Positions 53,057 to 62,193 are shown, counted from the first letter of the stretch. The stretch is DNA of 64,000 bases from Achromobacter sp. Root83 (GCF_001428845.1 NZ_LMIU01000006.1:62001-126000); one strand, 5' to 3'. The notes: generated by a model not told the origin, from the sequence alone. A program made the numbers and translations.

Positions 53057-54066
53057 GTCTGAAGTCGCGGTACGTGAAGTTGCGGTATACGATGCGCCAC
53101 GCCGCGCTGGCGCTGGCGTGCATGGCCGCTCTGGGCGCCGGCGTCGCGGCGCAGGCGCAAGAGCCCGCGAAATCCGGCCGCGCCGCCCGCGCGGCGCAGG
53201 CCGAGGCGCCGCCGGCCACACCGGCCGCCGCGACCGTCCTGGCCGCGCACCCGGTGGTCTACGCGCTGACCAGCAGCCTGGCCCAGGGCACCGGCGTGCG
53301 CGTCGAACGGGCCGCCCCCGCCAATCTGCCGCCGACTCGCCTTATGTCGTATTTCAACGGGCGAGGCGGCGCGGCGCTGCAAAAGGCGGCGGCCTCGGCC
53401 GACGCCGCCGTGGGCCTGCGCTCGATCTGGCCCGATGACCCGCTTTATGCGGTGGCACGCAGAACCAATATCCGCATCGTCGAAATCGACGCCGCGCGCC
53501 CGCTGGATGGCGCGCTCAACGGCATCGCCCTGCAAAGCGATGCGCGGCCCGGCGGCCAGTTCGCCGCCTATCCCTGGCTCAGCATCGTCAACCTGGGGCG
53601 CATGGCCGACATCGTCGCGGCCGATCTGGGGCGCCTGTCCCCGGCGGATGCGCAGCGCATCGGCGTGAACCTGGCCGAGATCAAGCGCAGCCTGGTGGAA
53701 CTGAATGCCAAGAGCCAGGCCGGGCTGGCCCAGGCCGAAAACGTGGCGGTGATCAGCCTGTCCGAACGCCTGCCCTACCTGATCGCGGAGTTCAATCTTG
53801 ACCTGATCGAGACCGACGCGCGCGACGATACCGCCTGGACGCCGGAAGCGCTGGCCGGATTGACGGGCAAGCTGAAGGAAAACGGCGCCGCCGCCGCCCT
53901 GCTGCATCGCGAACCCACCCCGGCGCTGCGGCAGGCTATCGAGGCCGGGGGCGCCCGCGTGATCGTGCTGGCCACCGATGGCGCCGATCCGGTCGCCGAA
54001 CTTCAGGCCAACGCGCAACAGCTGCTCGAGGCCCTGGCGCCCGCCGCCGCATCCCGGCCGAACTGA
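53053..54066 (+). CDS. fpvF: Second substrate-binding-type protein, FpvF-like
   Basis: A 337-residue exported protein with a signal peptide (AALALACMAALGAGVAAQAQ) and an Ala/Pro-rich linker. It has the TroA-like fold with LAAHPVVYALTSSLAQGTGV, YPWLSIVNLGRMADIVAADL and VAVISLSERLPYLIAEFNLD. Most cluster-9 metal ligands are missing relative to the FpvC-like protein; in Pseudomonas FpvF also binds the siderophore rather than plain iron. It ends the operon, 34 bp before the convergent LysR gene. Confidence 0.88.
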   Translation: MSLKSRYVKLRYTMRHAALALACMAALGAGVAAQAQEPAKSGRAARAAQAEAPPATPAAATVLAAHPVVYALTSSLAQGTGVRVERAAPANLPPTRLMSYFNGRGGAALQKAAASADAAVGLRSIWPDDPLYAVARRTNIRIVEIDAARPLDGALNGIALQSDARPGGQFAAYPWLSIVNLGRMADIVAADLGRLSPADAQRIGVNLAEIKRSLVELNAKSQAGLAQAENVAVISLSERLPYLIAEFNLDLIETDARDDTAWTPEALAGLTGKLKENGAAAALLHREPTPALRQAIEAGGARVIVLATDGADPVAELQANAQQLLEALAPAAASRPN

Positions 54067-54100
54067 TACATGCCGCGCGGCGCGGCGCCATGCCGCCCGG

Positions 54101-55051
54101 CTACACGCCGCTATCGGCCGCCTGGGCCGACGCCGCTTCCCTCAGGCACTCGATCAACTGCACGCTGCTGGCCGACAGCCCCCCGCCGCGCATCGTGATG
54201 ATGCCGACGGGCGGCAAGTCCAGCGACAGCGGCACGTTCAATATCTTGCACAGGCCCTGGCGCTGAAAGCGCCGCGCCGCTGATCGCGCCAGAAATCCCA
54301 CCGCGCCACGCTCGCCGATGAAGGTCAGCGTGGCCAGATAGGATGAGGTTTCCATCAGATCGGCGGAAGGCTGCTGCCCGTGCCGGTGGAACTGCTGTTC
54401 GAGTTTTACGCGCAGTGACGCCCAAGGCGGCGGCATGACGCAAGGCAGCCCCGCCAGATCGGCCCAATCCGGCGCGGCCATGCCTGCCACGGGGCTCGCC
54501 GGGTGAGCGACGACCACCATGGGTTCTTCGAACAAGGCCTCGGTCGATAGATCCGGCGCGGCATAGCCGGGCTCCAGCCGGCCGACGAAAAGATCCAGTT
54601 CGCCCAGACGCAACTTGGGCAGCAGGTGGGTCAGGTCCCCTTCCTCGATCTGCACGGTCGCCCGTGCCGAGCGCGCCTTCAGCGCCTGGACCGCACGCGC
54701 AAGCAGCACGGGCATGGCGACCGCCATGGAGCCCACCCGCGTCTTGCCTGCCGCGCCGCTCGCCGCCGCGTCGATTTCGTCCCGCGTGCGTTCGTACTGC
54801 GCCAGCACGCCGCGGGCGAAGCGCACGACCGACTCGCCCGCGCCCGTGGGTTCCGTGCCGCGCACGGACCGGTCGAACAGCGTGAATCCCAGCATGGATT
54901 CGAGTTCGGACAGCATGCGCGACACGGCGGGCTGGCTGACCGCCAGGAATTCCGCCGTGCGGCCAAGGTGGCGGAACTCATCCAGCGCGACCACCAATTG
55001 CAGGTGCCGAAGCTTCAGGTTCGAGCGGAAAACGCGGTCCAAGTGTGCCAT
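54101..55051 (-). CDS. LysR family regulator of the sugar-acid operon
   Basis: A 316-residue LysR regulator starting MAHLDRVFRSNLKLRHLQLV. DNA-binding domain about 10-70 (GRTAEFLAVSQPAVSRMLSE), effector domain about 95-300. It is of the GbpR/PcaQ-like group and unlike the three regulators at 15-28 kb. It is head-to-head with the Bug receptor operon, and dyads in the 143-bp space between fit a LysR operator. Start chosen at 55051; the frame extends upstream to 55096 with less likely residues. Confidence 0.92.
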   Translation of the reverse strand: MAHLDRVFRSNLKLRHLQLVVALDEFRHLGRTAEFLAVSQPAVSRMLSELESMLGFTLFDRSVRGTEPTGAGESVVRFARGVLAQYERTRDEIDAAASGAAGKTRVGSMAVAMPVLLARAVQALKARSARATVQIEEGDLTHLLPKLRLGELDLFVGRLEPGYAAPDLSTEALFEEPMVVVAHPASPVAGMAAPDWADLAGLPCVMPPPWASLRVKLEQQFHRHGQQPSADLMETSSYLATLTFIGERGAVGFLARSAARRFQRQGLCKILNVPLSLDLPPVGIITMRGGGLSASSVQLIECLREAASAQAADSGV

Positions 55052-55060
55052 GCCAGGGTC

Positions 55061-55118
55061 TATACATACCAAATACGTTATCAATCCATGAGTCAATTCT
55101 ATTAGATTGTTATGTATA
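55061..55118. promoter_or_regulatory. Candidate LysR operator region with dyads
   Basis: TATACATA at 55061-55068 and TATGTATA at 55111-55118 are exact inverted copies. Between them, CAATTCTATTAGATTG at 55094-55109 is an imperfect dyad of the T-N11-A type favoured by LysR proteins. The block lies in the divergent promoter region, next to the LysR start. Confidence 0.4.
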
Positions 55119-55194
55119 AGCCCATGAGAATAAGCACGGTTCGCCAGTAGCCTATCCGGCGAATCCTAAAAAAACGATATCCGGAGACAAACCC

Positions 55195-56199
55195 ATGAAG
55201 CACACCCCTACCCCTGATCCGCAGCGGCGCAGGCTGCTGGCCGGCGTGGCCTGTGCCGGCGCCGCCGCCTTGCTGGCTCCGTACACCGCGCGCGCCGCCG
55301 ACTATCCGTCGCGGCCCATCACGTTCATCTGCCCCTGGCCGGTCGGCGGCACGGCGGATCAATCCATGCGAGCGCTTTGCCAGGTCGCGTCCGAGGTGCT
55401 CGGGCAGTCCATCGTGGTCGAAAACCGCGCGGGCGCCTCCGGCATGATCGGCACCAAGGCCCTGTCGCAGGCCCAGCCCGACGGCTACACCATCGGGCAG
55501 ATTCCAATTTCGGTGGCGCGCTTTTCCCAGCTTGGAATGCTGCAGCTCGATCCCCGCAACGAACTGACCTATCTTGCCCGCACCTCGGGCCAGACCTTCG
55601 GCATCGCCGTGCTGGCAAGCTCGCCGTTCAAAACCCTGAAGGATGTGGTCGCGCACGCCAAGGCCCATCCTGGCCAGGTGACCTACGGCCACGCCGGCAT
55701 CGGCGGCGCGACGCACGTGGGCATGGAGGAATTCGCGCTGGCGGCCGGGGCGCAATTCAATGCGATTGCCTACAAGGGAGGCTCGGCCGCGCTGCAGGAT
55801 GTGCTGGGCGGCCAGATCGACCTGCTGGCGGATTCCAGTTCCTGGGCGCCGCACGTCGAATCCGGCAAGCTGCGGCTGCTGGCCACGTGGGGCGAATCGC
55901 GCGCAACCCGCTTCAAGGACGCGCCCACCCTGAAGGAACTCGGTTACGACGTCGTGGTCGAGGCGCCGAACGGCATCGGGGCGCCGAAGGGGCTGGACCC
56001 CGCCGTCGAGCGCAAGCTGCGCGACGCCTTCCGCACCGCCGTCAACAGCGCCGCGTTCAAGCAGGTTGCCGATCGCATCGATGCGCCGGTGATGTACCTG
56101 GACGGCCCGGACTACAAAGCGTATGTCGCGTCCGTCTACGCGCAGGAAACCGGGCTGATCGCGCGTCTGAAACTGAAAGAACTGCTACAGAAAGGCTGA
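55195..56199 (+). CDS. Bug-family tripartite tricarboxylate-type substrate-binding protein
   Basis: A 334-residue periplasmic receptor with a twin-arginine-type leader (QRRRLLAGVACAGAAALLAP, cleavage near ARAAD). The Bug family signatures are YPSRPITFICPWPVGGTADQ and VVENRAGASGMIGTKA. It should deliver a carboxylate (possibly a sugar acid) to a TctAB-type permease coded elsewhere. The stop is 8 bp before the UxaA-type gene, so it is first in the catabolic operon. A second, partial Bug gene is at the right end of the window. Confidence 0.93.
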   Translation: MKHTPTPDPQRRRLLAGVACAGAAALLAPYTARAADYPSRPITFICPWPVGGTADQSMRALCQVASEVLGQSIVVENRAGASGMIGTKALSQAQPDGYTIGQIPISVARFSQLGMLQLDPRNELTYLARTSGQTFGIAVLASSPFKTLKDVVAHAKAHPGQVTYGHAGIGGATHVGMEEFALAAGAQFNAIAYKGGSAALQDVLGGQIDLLADSSSWAPHVESGKLRLLATWGESRATRFKDAPTLKELGYDVVVEAPNGIGAPKGLDPAVERKLRDAFRTAVNSAAFKQVADRIDAPVMYLDGPDYKAYVASVYAQETGLIARLKLKELLQKG

Positions 56200-56206
56200 T
56201 TCCACG

Positions 56207-57730
56207 GTGAACCCCAACCCCTTGATCCGGCTTCACGCCAACGACAACGTGCTGATCGCCAGGCAGGCCCTGGCGCTCGGCATGACCATCCCGGCGTTGG
56301 GACTACGCGTGCGCGCGCAGGTGCCGGGCGGCCACAAGATCGCCGCCTGCCGTATTCCGGCGGGCACGCCGGTACGCAAATATGACGCCATCATCGGCGT
56401 GGCCGCCCGCGATATCGAGGCCGGCGACCATGTACACGCGCACAACCTGGAACTGGTCGATTTCGAACGCGACCCGGCGTTCTGTCGGGACGCTCGGCCC
56501 GTGGCGTTGCTGCCGCAGGCCGAGCGGGCCACCTTCCAGGGGTATCTGCGTCCCGATGGCCGGGTGGGCACCCGTAATTTCATCGGCATTCTGGCGTCGG
56601 TGAACTGTTCCGCGACGGTCATCCATCACATCGCCGAGCACTTCACGCCGGAACGCCTTGCCGCCTATCCCAATGTGGACGGCGTCGCCGCGTTCGCGCA
56701 GACGAGCGGCTGCGGGATGTCGTCGCCCAGCGAGCATTTCGACGTGCTGCGGCGCACGCTGGCGGGCTATGCGCGGCATCCGAACCTGGCGGGCGTGCTG
56801 ATCGTGGGCCTGGGCTGCGAACGCAATCAGGTCGCGTCGCTGGTCGAGTCCCAGGACCTGTCGCTGGACCCGCGGGTGCACACGCTGGTCATGCAGGATA
56901 GCGGCGGTACGCGGGCGACCATTGCCGCGGGCATACGCGCCATCGAGGAAATGCTGCCGCAGGCCAACGCCGCGCGGCGCACCGCCGTGCCGGCCAGCCA
57001 TCTCAAGATTGGCCTGGAATGCGGTGGGTCGGACGGGTTTTCAGCCATTACCGCCAATCCGGCGCTGGGGGCGGCCATGGACATCCTGGTGCGCCACGGC
57101 GGCACCGCGATCCTGTCGGAAACTCCCGAGATCCACGGCGTCGAATACATGCTGACCCGCCGCGCCGTCAGCCCGGAGGTCGGCCAGAAGCTGCTGGACC
57201 GCCTGGCATGGTGGGAAAAATACACGGCGGGCCACAACGCGCAATTCAATGGCGTGGTCGGCCACGGCAACCAGCAAGGCGGCCTGGCCAACATATTTGA
57301 AAAATCGCTGGGCTCCGCCATGAAGGGTGGCACCACGCCGCTGCAGGCCGTGTACGAATACGCCGAACCGATCGACCGTGCCGGACTGGTCTTCATGGAT
57401 TCGCCAGGCTATGACCCGGTGGCCGTCACCGGGCAGATCGCCAGCGGCGCCAATCTGATCTGCTTCACCACCGGCCGCGGCTCGATGTTCGGATCCAAGC
57501 CCGCGCCCACGCTCAAGCTCGCCAGCAACAGCGCCATGTACGCCCGCCTCGAGGAAGACATGGACATCAATTGCGGCGCGGTGCTGGACGGGGAACTGGA
57601 CATCGCGCAGATGGGCCAGCGGATCTTCGAGCACATCCTGCGCGCGGCCTCCGGCGAGCCCACCAAGAGCGAAGCGCTGGGGCTGGGCAACCACGAGTTC
57701 GTGCCCTGGCATCTGGGCATTGTCAGTTGA
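56207..57730 (+). CDS. UxaA-family sugar-acid dehydratase (altronate/galactarate type)
   Basis: A 507-residue fused two-domain dehydratase starting with GTG. The N-terminal SAF-like domain (about 5-85, IRLHANDNVLIARQALALGM, VRKYDAIIGVAARDIEAGDH) is followed by the catalytic UxaA/GarD domain with GYLRPDGRVGTRNFIGIL, TSGCGMSSPSEHFD, LECGGSDGFSAITANP and FTTGRGSMFG. Fe-dependent enzymes of this family remove water from aldonates or aldarates to 2-keto-3-deoxy acids. The exact sugar acid is unknown. It lies between a receptor and two downstream enzymes that fit a keto-deoxy-acid pathway. Confidence 0.9.
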   Translation: MNPNPLIRLHANDNVLIARQALALGMTIPALGLRVRAQVPGGHKIAACRIPAGTPVRKYDAIIGVAARDIEAGDHVHAHNLELVDFERDPAFCRDARPVALLPQAERATFQGYLRPDGRVGTRNFIGILASVNCSATVIHHIAEHFTPERLAAYPNVDGVAAFAQTSGCGMSSPSEHFDVLRRTLAGYARHPNLAGVLIVGLGCERNQVASLVESQDLSLDPRVHTLVMQDSGGTRATIAAGIRAIEEMLPQANAARRTAVPASHLKIGLECGGSDGFSAITANPALGAAMDILVRHGGTAILSETPEIHGVEYMLTRRAVSPEVGQKLLDRLAWWEKYTAGHNAQFNGVVGHGNQQGGLANIFEKSLGSAMKGGTTPLQAVYEYAEPIDRAGLVFMDSPGYDPVAVTGQIASGANLICFTTGRGSMFGSKPAPTLKLASNSAMYARLEEDMDINCGAVLDGELDIAQMGQRIFEHILRAASGEPTKSEALGLGNHEFVPWHLGIVS

Positions 57731-57756
57731 CACCACACCTACGGATTCCGTATCCC

Positions 57757-59232
57757 ATGCATTCCACGCTAGCCCACCCCGCGCTGCTGCGCGACCAGAA
57801 CCTCATCGGCGCGCAATGGCGCCCGGCGCAGTCCGAGGCGCGCCTGCCCGTGAGCAATCCCGCGCACGACGCGGTCTTCGCGCATGTGCCCGACAGTGGC
57901 GCGGCGGACGCGCGCGCCGCCGCCGACGCGGCCCACGCGGCCTTTCCCGACTGGAGCTGCCGCCCCGCGCAGGAACGCGCACGCTTCCTCAAGCGCTGGC
58001 ATGCCCAGATCCTGCTCCACCAGGAAGACCTGGCGCGCTTGATCTCCGCCGAACAGGGCAAGCCGCTAGCCGAGAGCCGGGGCGAGGTGCTGTATGGCGC
58101 GTCCTATGTGGAATGGTTCGCCGAAGAGGCCAACCGCATCCAGGGCGACATCCTCAACGCCGCCGTGCCCGGACGGCGCATGATGGTATTGAAGGAACCG
58201 GTGGGCGTGGTGGCCGCGATCACGCCGTGGAATTTCCCGCTGGCGATGATCGCGCGCAAGATCGCGCCGGCCTTGGCCGCCGGCTGCACCGTGGTGGGCA
58301 AGCCCGCCGAAGACACCCCGCTGACCGCGCTGGCCCTGGCCTATCTGGCGGAACAGGCTGGTCTGCCCGACGGCGTGCTGAACCTGGTGACGGCATCGCG
58401 GCGGAACACGCCCGCCGTCGTGGATGCCTGGCTGGCCGACTGCCGCGTGCGCAAGATCACCTTCACCGGCTCCACGCCCGTGGGCAAGCATCTGGCTCGG
58501 GAATCCGCGGATACGTTGAAGAAGCTGTCGCTGGAACTGGGCGGCAACGCGCCCTTCATCGTGTTCGACGACGCGGACCTGGATGCCGCCGTCGACGGCC
58601 TGATGGCCTCGAAGTTCCGCAATGGCGGACAGACCTGCGTCTGCCCGAACCGTATCTATGTGCAGGCCGGCGTGCACGATGAATTCGTCGCCCGGCTGGT
58701 CCGGCGGGTGGCGGCGCTGCGGGTTGGCCCGGCCACCGAGGACGGCGCGCAGATCGGCCCCATGATCAACGCGCGCGCGGTCGATAAGATCGACCGCCAT
58801 GTCCGGGACGCGGTCGCGCAAGGCGCCCGCATCGAAACCGGAGGGCAGCGCGTGCGCGGCGCCGACGGCCCCAACTACTACGCACCGACGGTGCTGTCCG
58901 GCGCCACGCCCGCCATGGCGCTGTCATGCGAGGAGACCTTCGGCCCGGTCGCACCGGTTTTCCGATTTACGTCCGAGGAAGAAGTCATCGGCCATGCAAA
59001 CGACACGCCCTTCGGCCTGGCGGCGTACTTCTATTCCAGCGATACCCGGCGGATCTGGCGCGTGGCCCAAGCACTGGAAACCGGCATCGTCGGCATCAAC
59101 GAAGGCGCCGTCGCGTCCGAAGCCGCACCCTTCGGAGGCGTGAAGGAATCCGGCTACGGGCGCGAAGGCTCGTCCTATGGATTGGACGACTATCTGCACA
59201 CCAAGTACCTGTGCCAGGGCCAGCTTGGCTGA
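57757..59232 (+). CDS. Succinate-semialdehyde-type dehydrogenase of the sugar-acid operon
   Basis: A 491-residue aldehyde dehydrogenase starting [14 protein letters not shown]. Active motifs are intact: [26 protein letters not shown] and the catalytic Cys in [11 protein letters not shown]. It belongs to the GabD-like group, which oxidises succinic or 2-ketoglutaric semialdehyde. In this operon it probably oxidises the aldehyde made by the aldolase or from the dehydratase product. A longer frame from 57571 overlaps the dehydratase gene and was not used. Confidence 0.93.
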   Translation: MHSTLAHPALLRDQNLIGAQWRPAQSEARLPVSNPAHDAVFAHVPDSGAADARAAADAAHAAFPDWSCRPAQERARFLKRWHAQILLHQEDLARLISAEQGKPLAESRGEVLYGASYVEWFAEEANRIQGDILNAAVPGRRMMVLKEPVGVVAAITPWNFPLAMIARKIAPALAAGCTVVGKPAEDTPLTALALAYLAEQAGLPDGVLNLVTASRRNTPAVVDAWLADCRVRKITFTGSTPVGKHLARESADTLKKLSLELGGNAPFIVFDDADLDAAVDGLMASKFRNGGQTCVCPNRIYVQAGVHDEFVARLVRRVAALRVGPATEDGAQIGPMINARAVDKIDRHVRDAVAQGARIETGGQRVRGADGPNYYAPTVLSGATPAMALSCEETFGPVAPVFRFTSEEEVIGHANDTPFGLAAYFYSSDTRRIWRVAQALETGIVGINEGAVASEAAPFGGVKESGYGREGSSYGLDDYLHTKYLCQGQLG

Positions 59233-59269
59233 GCCCCTGCCCTATCCCCTTTCACGAGCGCACACACCC

Positions 59270-60076
59270 ATGCCGGCACACAATCCCTTCAAATCCGCGC
59301 TTGCCGCGCGACAGGCCCAGGTGGGCCTGTGGCTGTCCATGGCCGATCCCTACATGGCCGAGGTCTCGGCCACCGCGGGCTTCGACTGGCTGCTGATCGA
59401 CGGCGAGCACGCGCCGAACGATCTGCGCAGCACCCTGGCCGCTCTGCAGTCCGTGGCGCCCTACCGCTCCCAGCCCGTCGTGCGCGTGGTGGCGGGCGAA
59501 ACAGCGCGCATCAAGCAACTGCTGGACATCGGCGCGAAGAACCTGCTGGTGCCCATGGTGGATACCGCCGAACAGGCCCGCGCCCTCGTCGCCGCGACAC
59601 GCTATCCGCCCGAAGGCGTGCGCGGCGTGGGCAGCGCCGTGGGCCGCGCGTCGCGCTGGAGCGAGCGCGCCGACTACCTGGATATTGCCGATGACGAGGT
59701 CTGCCTGCTGGTGCAGGCCGAAACGGCAACCGCCCTGGCGAACCTGGAAGCGATCTGCGCGGTGCCCGGCGTGGACGGCGTATTCATCGGCCCTGCGGAC
59801 CTTGCCGCCTCGATGGGTTATCGCGGCCGGCCCGGCTCGCCCGAGGTGCAGGCTGCCATCGAACGCGCGATGCGCGTGATCATCGACAGCGGCAAGGCCG
59901 CCGGCACGTTGACGTCCGACCCGGCGCTGGCGCGTCGCTACCTGGACCTGGGCTGCACCTTCGTGGCGACCGGCGTGGACGTGCTGCTCTATGCCAATAG
60001 CGCGCGCCGTCTGGCGGCCAGCTTCCTGTCAGCGGACACCGAACCCGCCACGCGGCCCGCTTCGGCGGCCTACTGA
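59270..60076 (+). CDS. HpcH/HpaI-type class II pyruvate aldolase
   Basis: A 268-residue aldolase of the HpaI/GarL family. Visible motifs are [33 protein letters not shown] (catalytic-metal region), [35 protein letters not shown]-type [13 protein letters not shown] and [12 protein letters not shown]. It cleaves 2-keto-3-deoxy acids such as 5-keto-4-deoxyglucarate to pyruvate and an aldehyde, using a divalent metal. Together with the dehydratase and aldehyde dehydrogenase it completes a short sugar-acid pathway. Confidence 0.92.
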   Translation: MPAHNPFKSALAARQAQVGLWLSMADPYMAEVSATAGFDWLLIDGEHAPNDLRSTLAALQSVAPYRSQPVVRVVAGETARIKQLLDIGAKNLLVPMVDTAEQARALVAATRYPPEGVRGVGSAVGRASRWSERADYLDIADDEVCLLVQAETATALANLEAICAVPGVDGVFIGPADLAASMGYRGRPGSPEVQAAIERAMRVIIDSGKAAGTLTSDPALARRYLDLGCTFVATGVDVLLYANSARRLAASFLSADTEPATRPASAAY

Positions 60077-60240
60077 GCGTGGCCGATGGCGACGGACCCG
60101 GCCTGCAATCTAGTCTTGCATGGCCGGGCTTTCAGGCATAAATTGGTTGATACCGCTTTTCGACCGGCATTCAATATCTACCGCTGCGAATCGCGCGCGA
60201 AGGTTGTTTTCTGTCTTTTGTTCCCCAAAGGAGCGATGCG

Positions 60241-60630
60241 ATGCGAGTAAAACACCTGCTAGGCCCAGCAACCGTAGCCCTGTCACTGCTGTTCGCCCCA
60301 CCCTCGATGGCCGCCGAACCCGAAGCGGCGCCCATCATCACCGGAAAGCACTGGACGGAATCAGACGCCAATCTGAAGAAGGCTTACCTCCTGGGCATGG
60401 CGAACGTCCTGCAAGTCGAACAGGCGTATCAGCAACGCCGGGCCGTCCCGGACACCCAGACCCTGGTTCCAAAATTCTCCAGGGGACTCCAGAATCAGAC
60501 GCTGGACTCCGTGCGCGACAGCGTGGATCGCTGGTATGCCGCGAACCCGACCCAATTGGATCGTCCCGTCGTGGAGACCATCTGGTTCGAGATCGTCGTG
60601 CCTGCCACGAAGACCAAGCGCACCCCCTAG
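60241..60630 (+). CDS. Small exported protein of unknown function
   Basis: A 129-residue protein with signal peptide (KHLLGPATVALSLLFAPPSM, cleavage after MAA) and a helical domain: GKHWTESDANLKKAYLLGMA, VEQAYQQRRAVPDTQT and VRDSVDRWYAANPTQLDRPV. The pattern of a GxxW...KxxYLLG helix followed by a Pro-rich turn is seen in small periplasmic proteins of the Rap1a/Tai type, but I cannot make a firm assignment. GGAG lies just before the start. The glycine-zipper lipoprotein gene follows 8 bp later. Confidence 0.72.
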   Translation: MRVKHLLGPATVALSLLFAPPSMAAEPEAAPIITGKHWTESDANLKKAYLLGMANVLQVEQAYQQRRAVPDTQTLVPKFSRGLQNQTLDSVRDSVDRWYAANPTQLDRPVVETIWFEIVVPATKTKRTP

Positions 60631-60638
60631 GAGCCGCC

Positions 60639-60860
60639 ATGAAAATCATCCGTACGATAGCCCTGGCCATCGCGATGGCATCGCTGGCCGCCTGCACGAA
60701 CATGACCAAGGAACAGCAAGGCACCGTGACGGGCGGGCTGATGGGCGCCGCAGCCGGCGCCGGCATTGCCGCCATCGCGGGCGGTAGCGCATGGACCGGC
60801 GCGGCCATCGGCGGTGCTGCCGGCGGTATTGCCGGCAACATCCGCGGCGCCAATCAGTAA
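60639..60860 (+). CDS. Small glycine-zipper lipoprotein
   Basis: A 73-residue lipoprotein: signal with lipobox LAAC (LAIAMASLAACTNMTKEQQG), then a Gly-zipper pair (GLMGAAAGAGIAAIAGGSAW, GAAIGGAAGGIAGNIRGANQ). The zipper is thought to insert in the outer membrane. It is paired with the exported protein upstream. GGAG lies 5 bp before the ATG and a strong terminator follows the stop. Confidence 0.85.
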   Translation: MKIIRTIALAIAMASLAACTNMTKEQQGTVTGGLMGAAAGAGIAAIAGGSAWTGAAIGGAAGGIAGNIRGANQ

Positions 60861-60897
60861 AAAAAAAAGCGCCGCGCGCCAAGGCGTGCGGCGCTTT
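60861..60897 (+). terminator. Rho-independent terminator
   Basis: A-rich run, then a 12-bp GC stem GCGCCGCGCGCC (60869-60880) with AA loop and GGCGTGCGGCGC (60883-60894, one G-T wobble), then TTT. It stands directly after the glycine-zipper gene and could work in both directions. Confidence 0.8.
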
Positions 60898-61275
60898 GTC
60901 TTGCATCCCCCGCAGGCTTGGGGCAAGACGACCGGGCTCCTGCCCTGTCAGCCTCCCGCCAACCCAGCTATCATTGGTACAAATCCGGCCTGGCGTCGCT
61001 GCCGCCGCCGCGCTGCCGCGGGTATCCGGCATCTCGACAAAAGCCGGGCTGACGCATTGCCGGGGCAGGAACGCAGCGTGTATGTTCTACTACTGCCGTT
61101 TGCCCTGGCCGCATTCGGTATTTTTCAGTCGTTGGCCCTGCTTGCCGCGATGTCCGGACAGCCGTTCGCCGGGCCGAAAAAGCAGCAAGAAAGCGCATGC
61201 AAACGGTGCTGTATGGCCGACAGATGGCGGCGTAGCGGTCACGCTCGCGGCTCAAACCTTTTTTTTGTGTAGCAA
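60898..61275. other. Intergenic region before proQ, 378 bp
   Basis: No supported gene; a frame reading YVLLLPFALAAFGIFQSLAL here has no start site of note. The region must hold the proQ promoter and leader. A run of eight T (61259-61266) lies 10 bp before the proQ start, an unusual place that may affect translation or be an autoregulatory RNA site. Confidence 0.5.
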
Positions 61276-62103
61276 ATGGGACTAGAACAATTAGCCGCGA
61301 TCCGGGAATTGCTGATCAAGCAGGCGCCTGAAAAGGCGGCTCCCAAGAAAGAATCGCGTCCGCAGGGCGCGGACAAGCCGCGTCGTCCGCAAGGCGCCGG
61401 CAAAGGACCGCGTCCGCAAGGCGGCGACAAGGGCCAGCGCGCGCAAGGCAGCGACAAGGGCCAGCGCCCCCAGCGCGCCGAGCGCCGCGAGACGCCGGTG
61501 GATCCCGTCGTGGTCGCCATCTCGCGGCTGCAGCGCCACTTTCCGAAGGCGTTTCCCAAGAATCCCGCTCCCAAGCTTCCGCTGAAGCTGGGCGTGCTGG
61601 CTGACCTGGTGCAACACGCCCAGGCCTTGCAGCTCGACGAGGAACAGATCAAGGAAGCCGTCAAGACCTGGTGCGATGGCCGCCGCTACTGGACCTGCAT
61701 GGTCGAAGCGGCCCCGCGCGTGGACTTGAACGGCGAACCCGTCGGCGCCGTGACGGCCAACGAAGCCCGCCATGCCAAGCGCATGGCGTCGCGCAACGCC
61801 TCCCGGAATGCCGCTCGCGCGAAGGCCGAGAAGAAAGCCGCGGCGGCGCCCGCCACGGCGATCGACGCGTCCGCGGTGCCCGCAGAGGCGGTCGACGCGC
61901 CCGTGACACCCGCAACGGCTGCCGAGGGTATCGATATGCCGACGACGCCGGCGGCGGCTGTCGAGGGTGCCGATGCCACGACGACGCCTGCGGCGGCTGC
62001 CGACGCTGCCGATGCCACGGCGACGCCTGCGGCGGCCGTTGAGGCCACCGACGCCCCCGCAGCCGCTGACCCGGCAGATCCAGCAACGGACAAGCCCGCT
62101 TAA
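61276..62103 (+). CDS. proQ: ProQ/FinO family RNA chaperone with repeat-rich tails
   Basis: A 275-residue protein. The ProQ/FinO domain spans about 70-165: VVVAISRLQRHFPKAFPKN, then LPLKLGVLADLVQHA and WCDGRRYWTCMVEAAPRVDL. It binds structured small RNAs and mRNA 3' ends. The N-terminal about 65 residues are a basic Pro-Gln-Gly repeat region (RPQGADKPRRPQGAGKGPRP). The C-terminal 110 residues are a Lys/Ala helix then repeats such as TTPAAAVEGADA and TATPAAAVEATDA. Both tails are longer than in E. coli ProQ and probably disordered. Confidence 0.93.
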   Translation: MGLEQLAAIRELLIKQAPEKAAPKKESRPQGADKPRRPQGAGKGPRPQGGDKGQRAQGSDKGQRPQRAERRETPVDPVVVAISRLQRHFPKAFPKNPAPKLPLKLGVLADLVQHAQALQLDEEQIKEAVKTWCDGRRYWTCMVEAAPRVDLNGEPVGAVTANEARHAKRMASRNASRNAARAKAEKKAAAAPATAIDASAVPAEAVDAPVTPATAAEGIDMPTTPAAAVEGADATTTPAAAADAADATATPAAAVEATDAPAAADPADPATDKPA

Positions 62104-62128
62104 GTCCGCGTCCGGACCGGCGGCACGA

Positions 62129-62175
62129 CAGGCTTGCGGCGGCACGGGATACCTATCCGTGCCGCCGCAAGCCTG
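62129..62175. terminator. Long perfect hairpin between convergent genes
   Basis: Perfect 19-bp inverted repeat: CAGGCTTGCGGCGGCACGG at 62129-62147 and CCGTGCCGCCGCAAGCCTG at 62157-62175, loop 9 nt. It lies between the stops of proQ and the DUF4202 gene and probably ends both transcripts. There is no clear T-tract, so it may also act as an RNA-stabilising end. Confidence 0.75.
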
Positions 62176-62193
62176 AACCGTTGTGCCCAGCGC

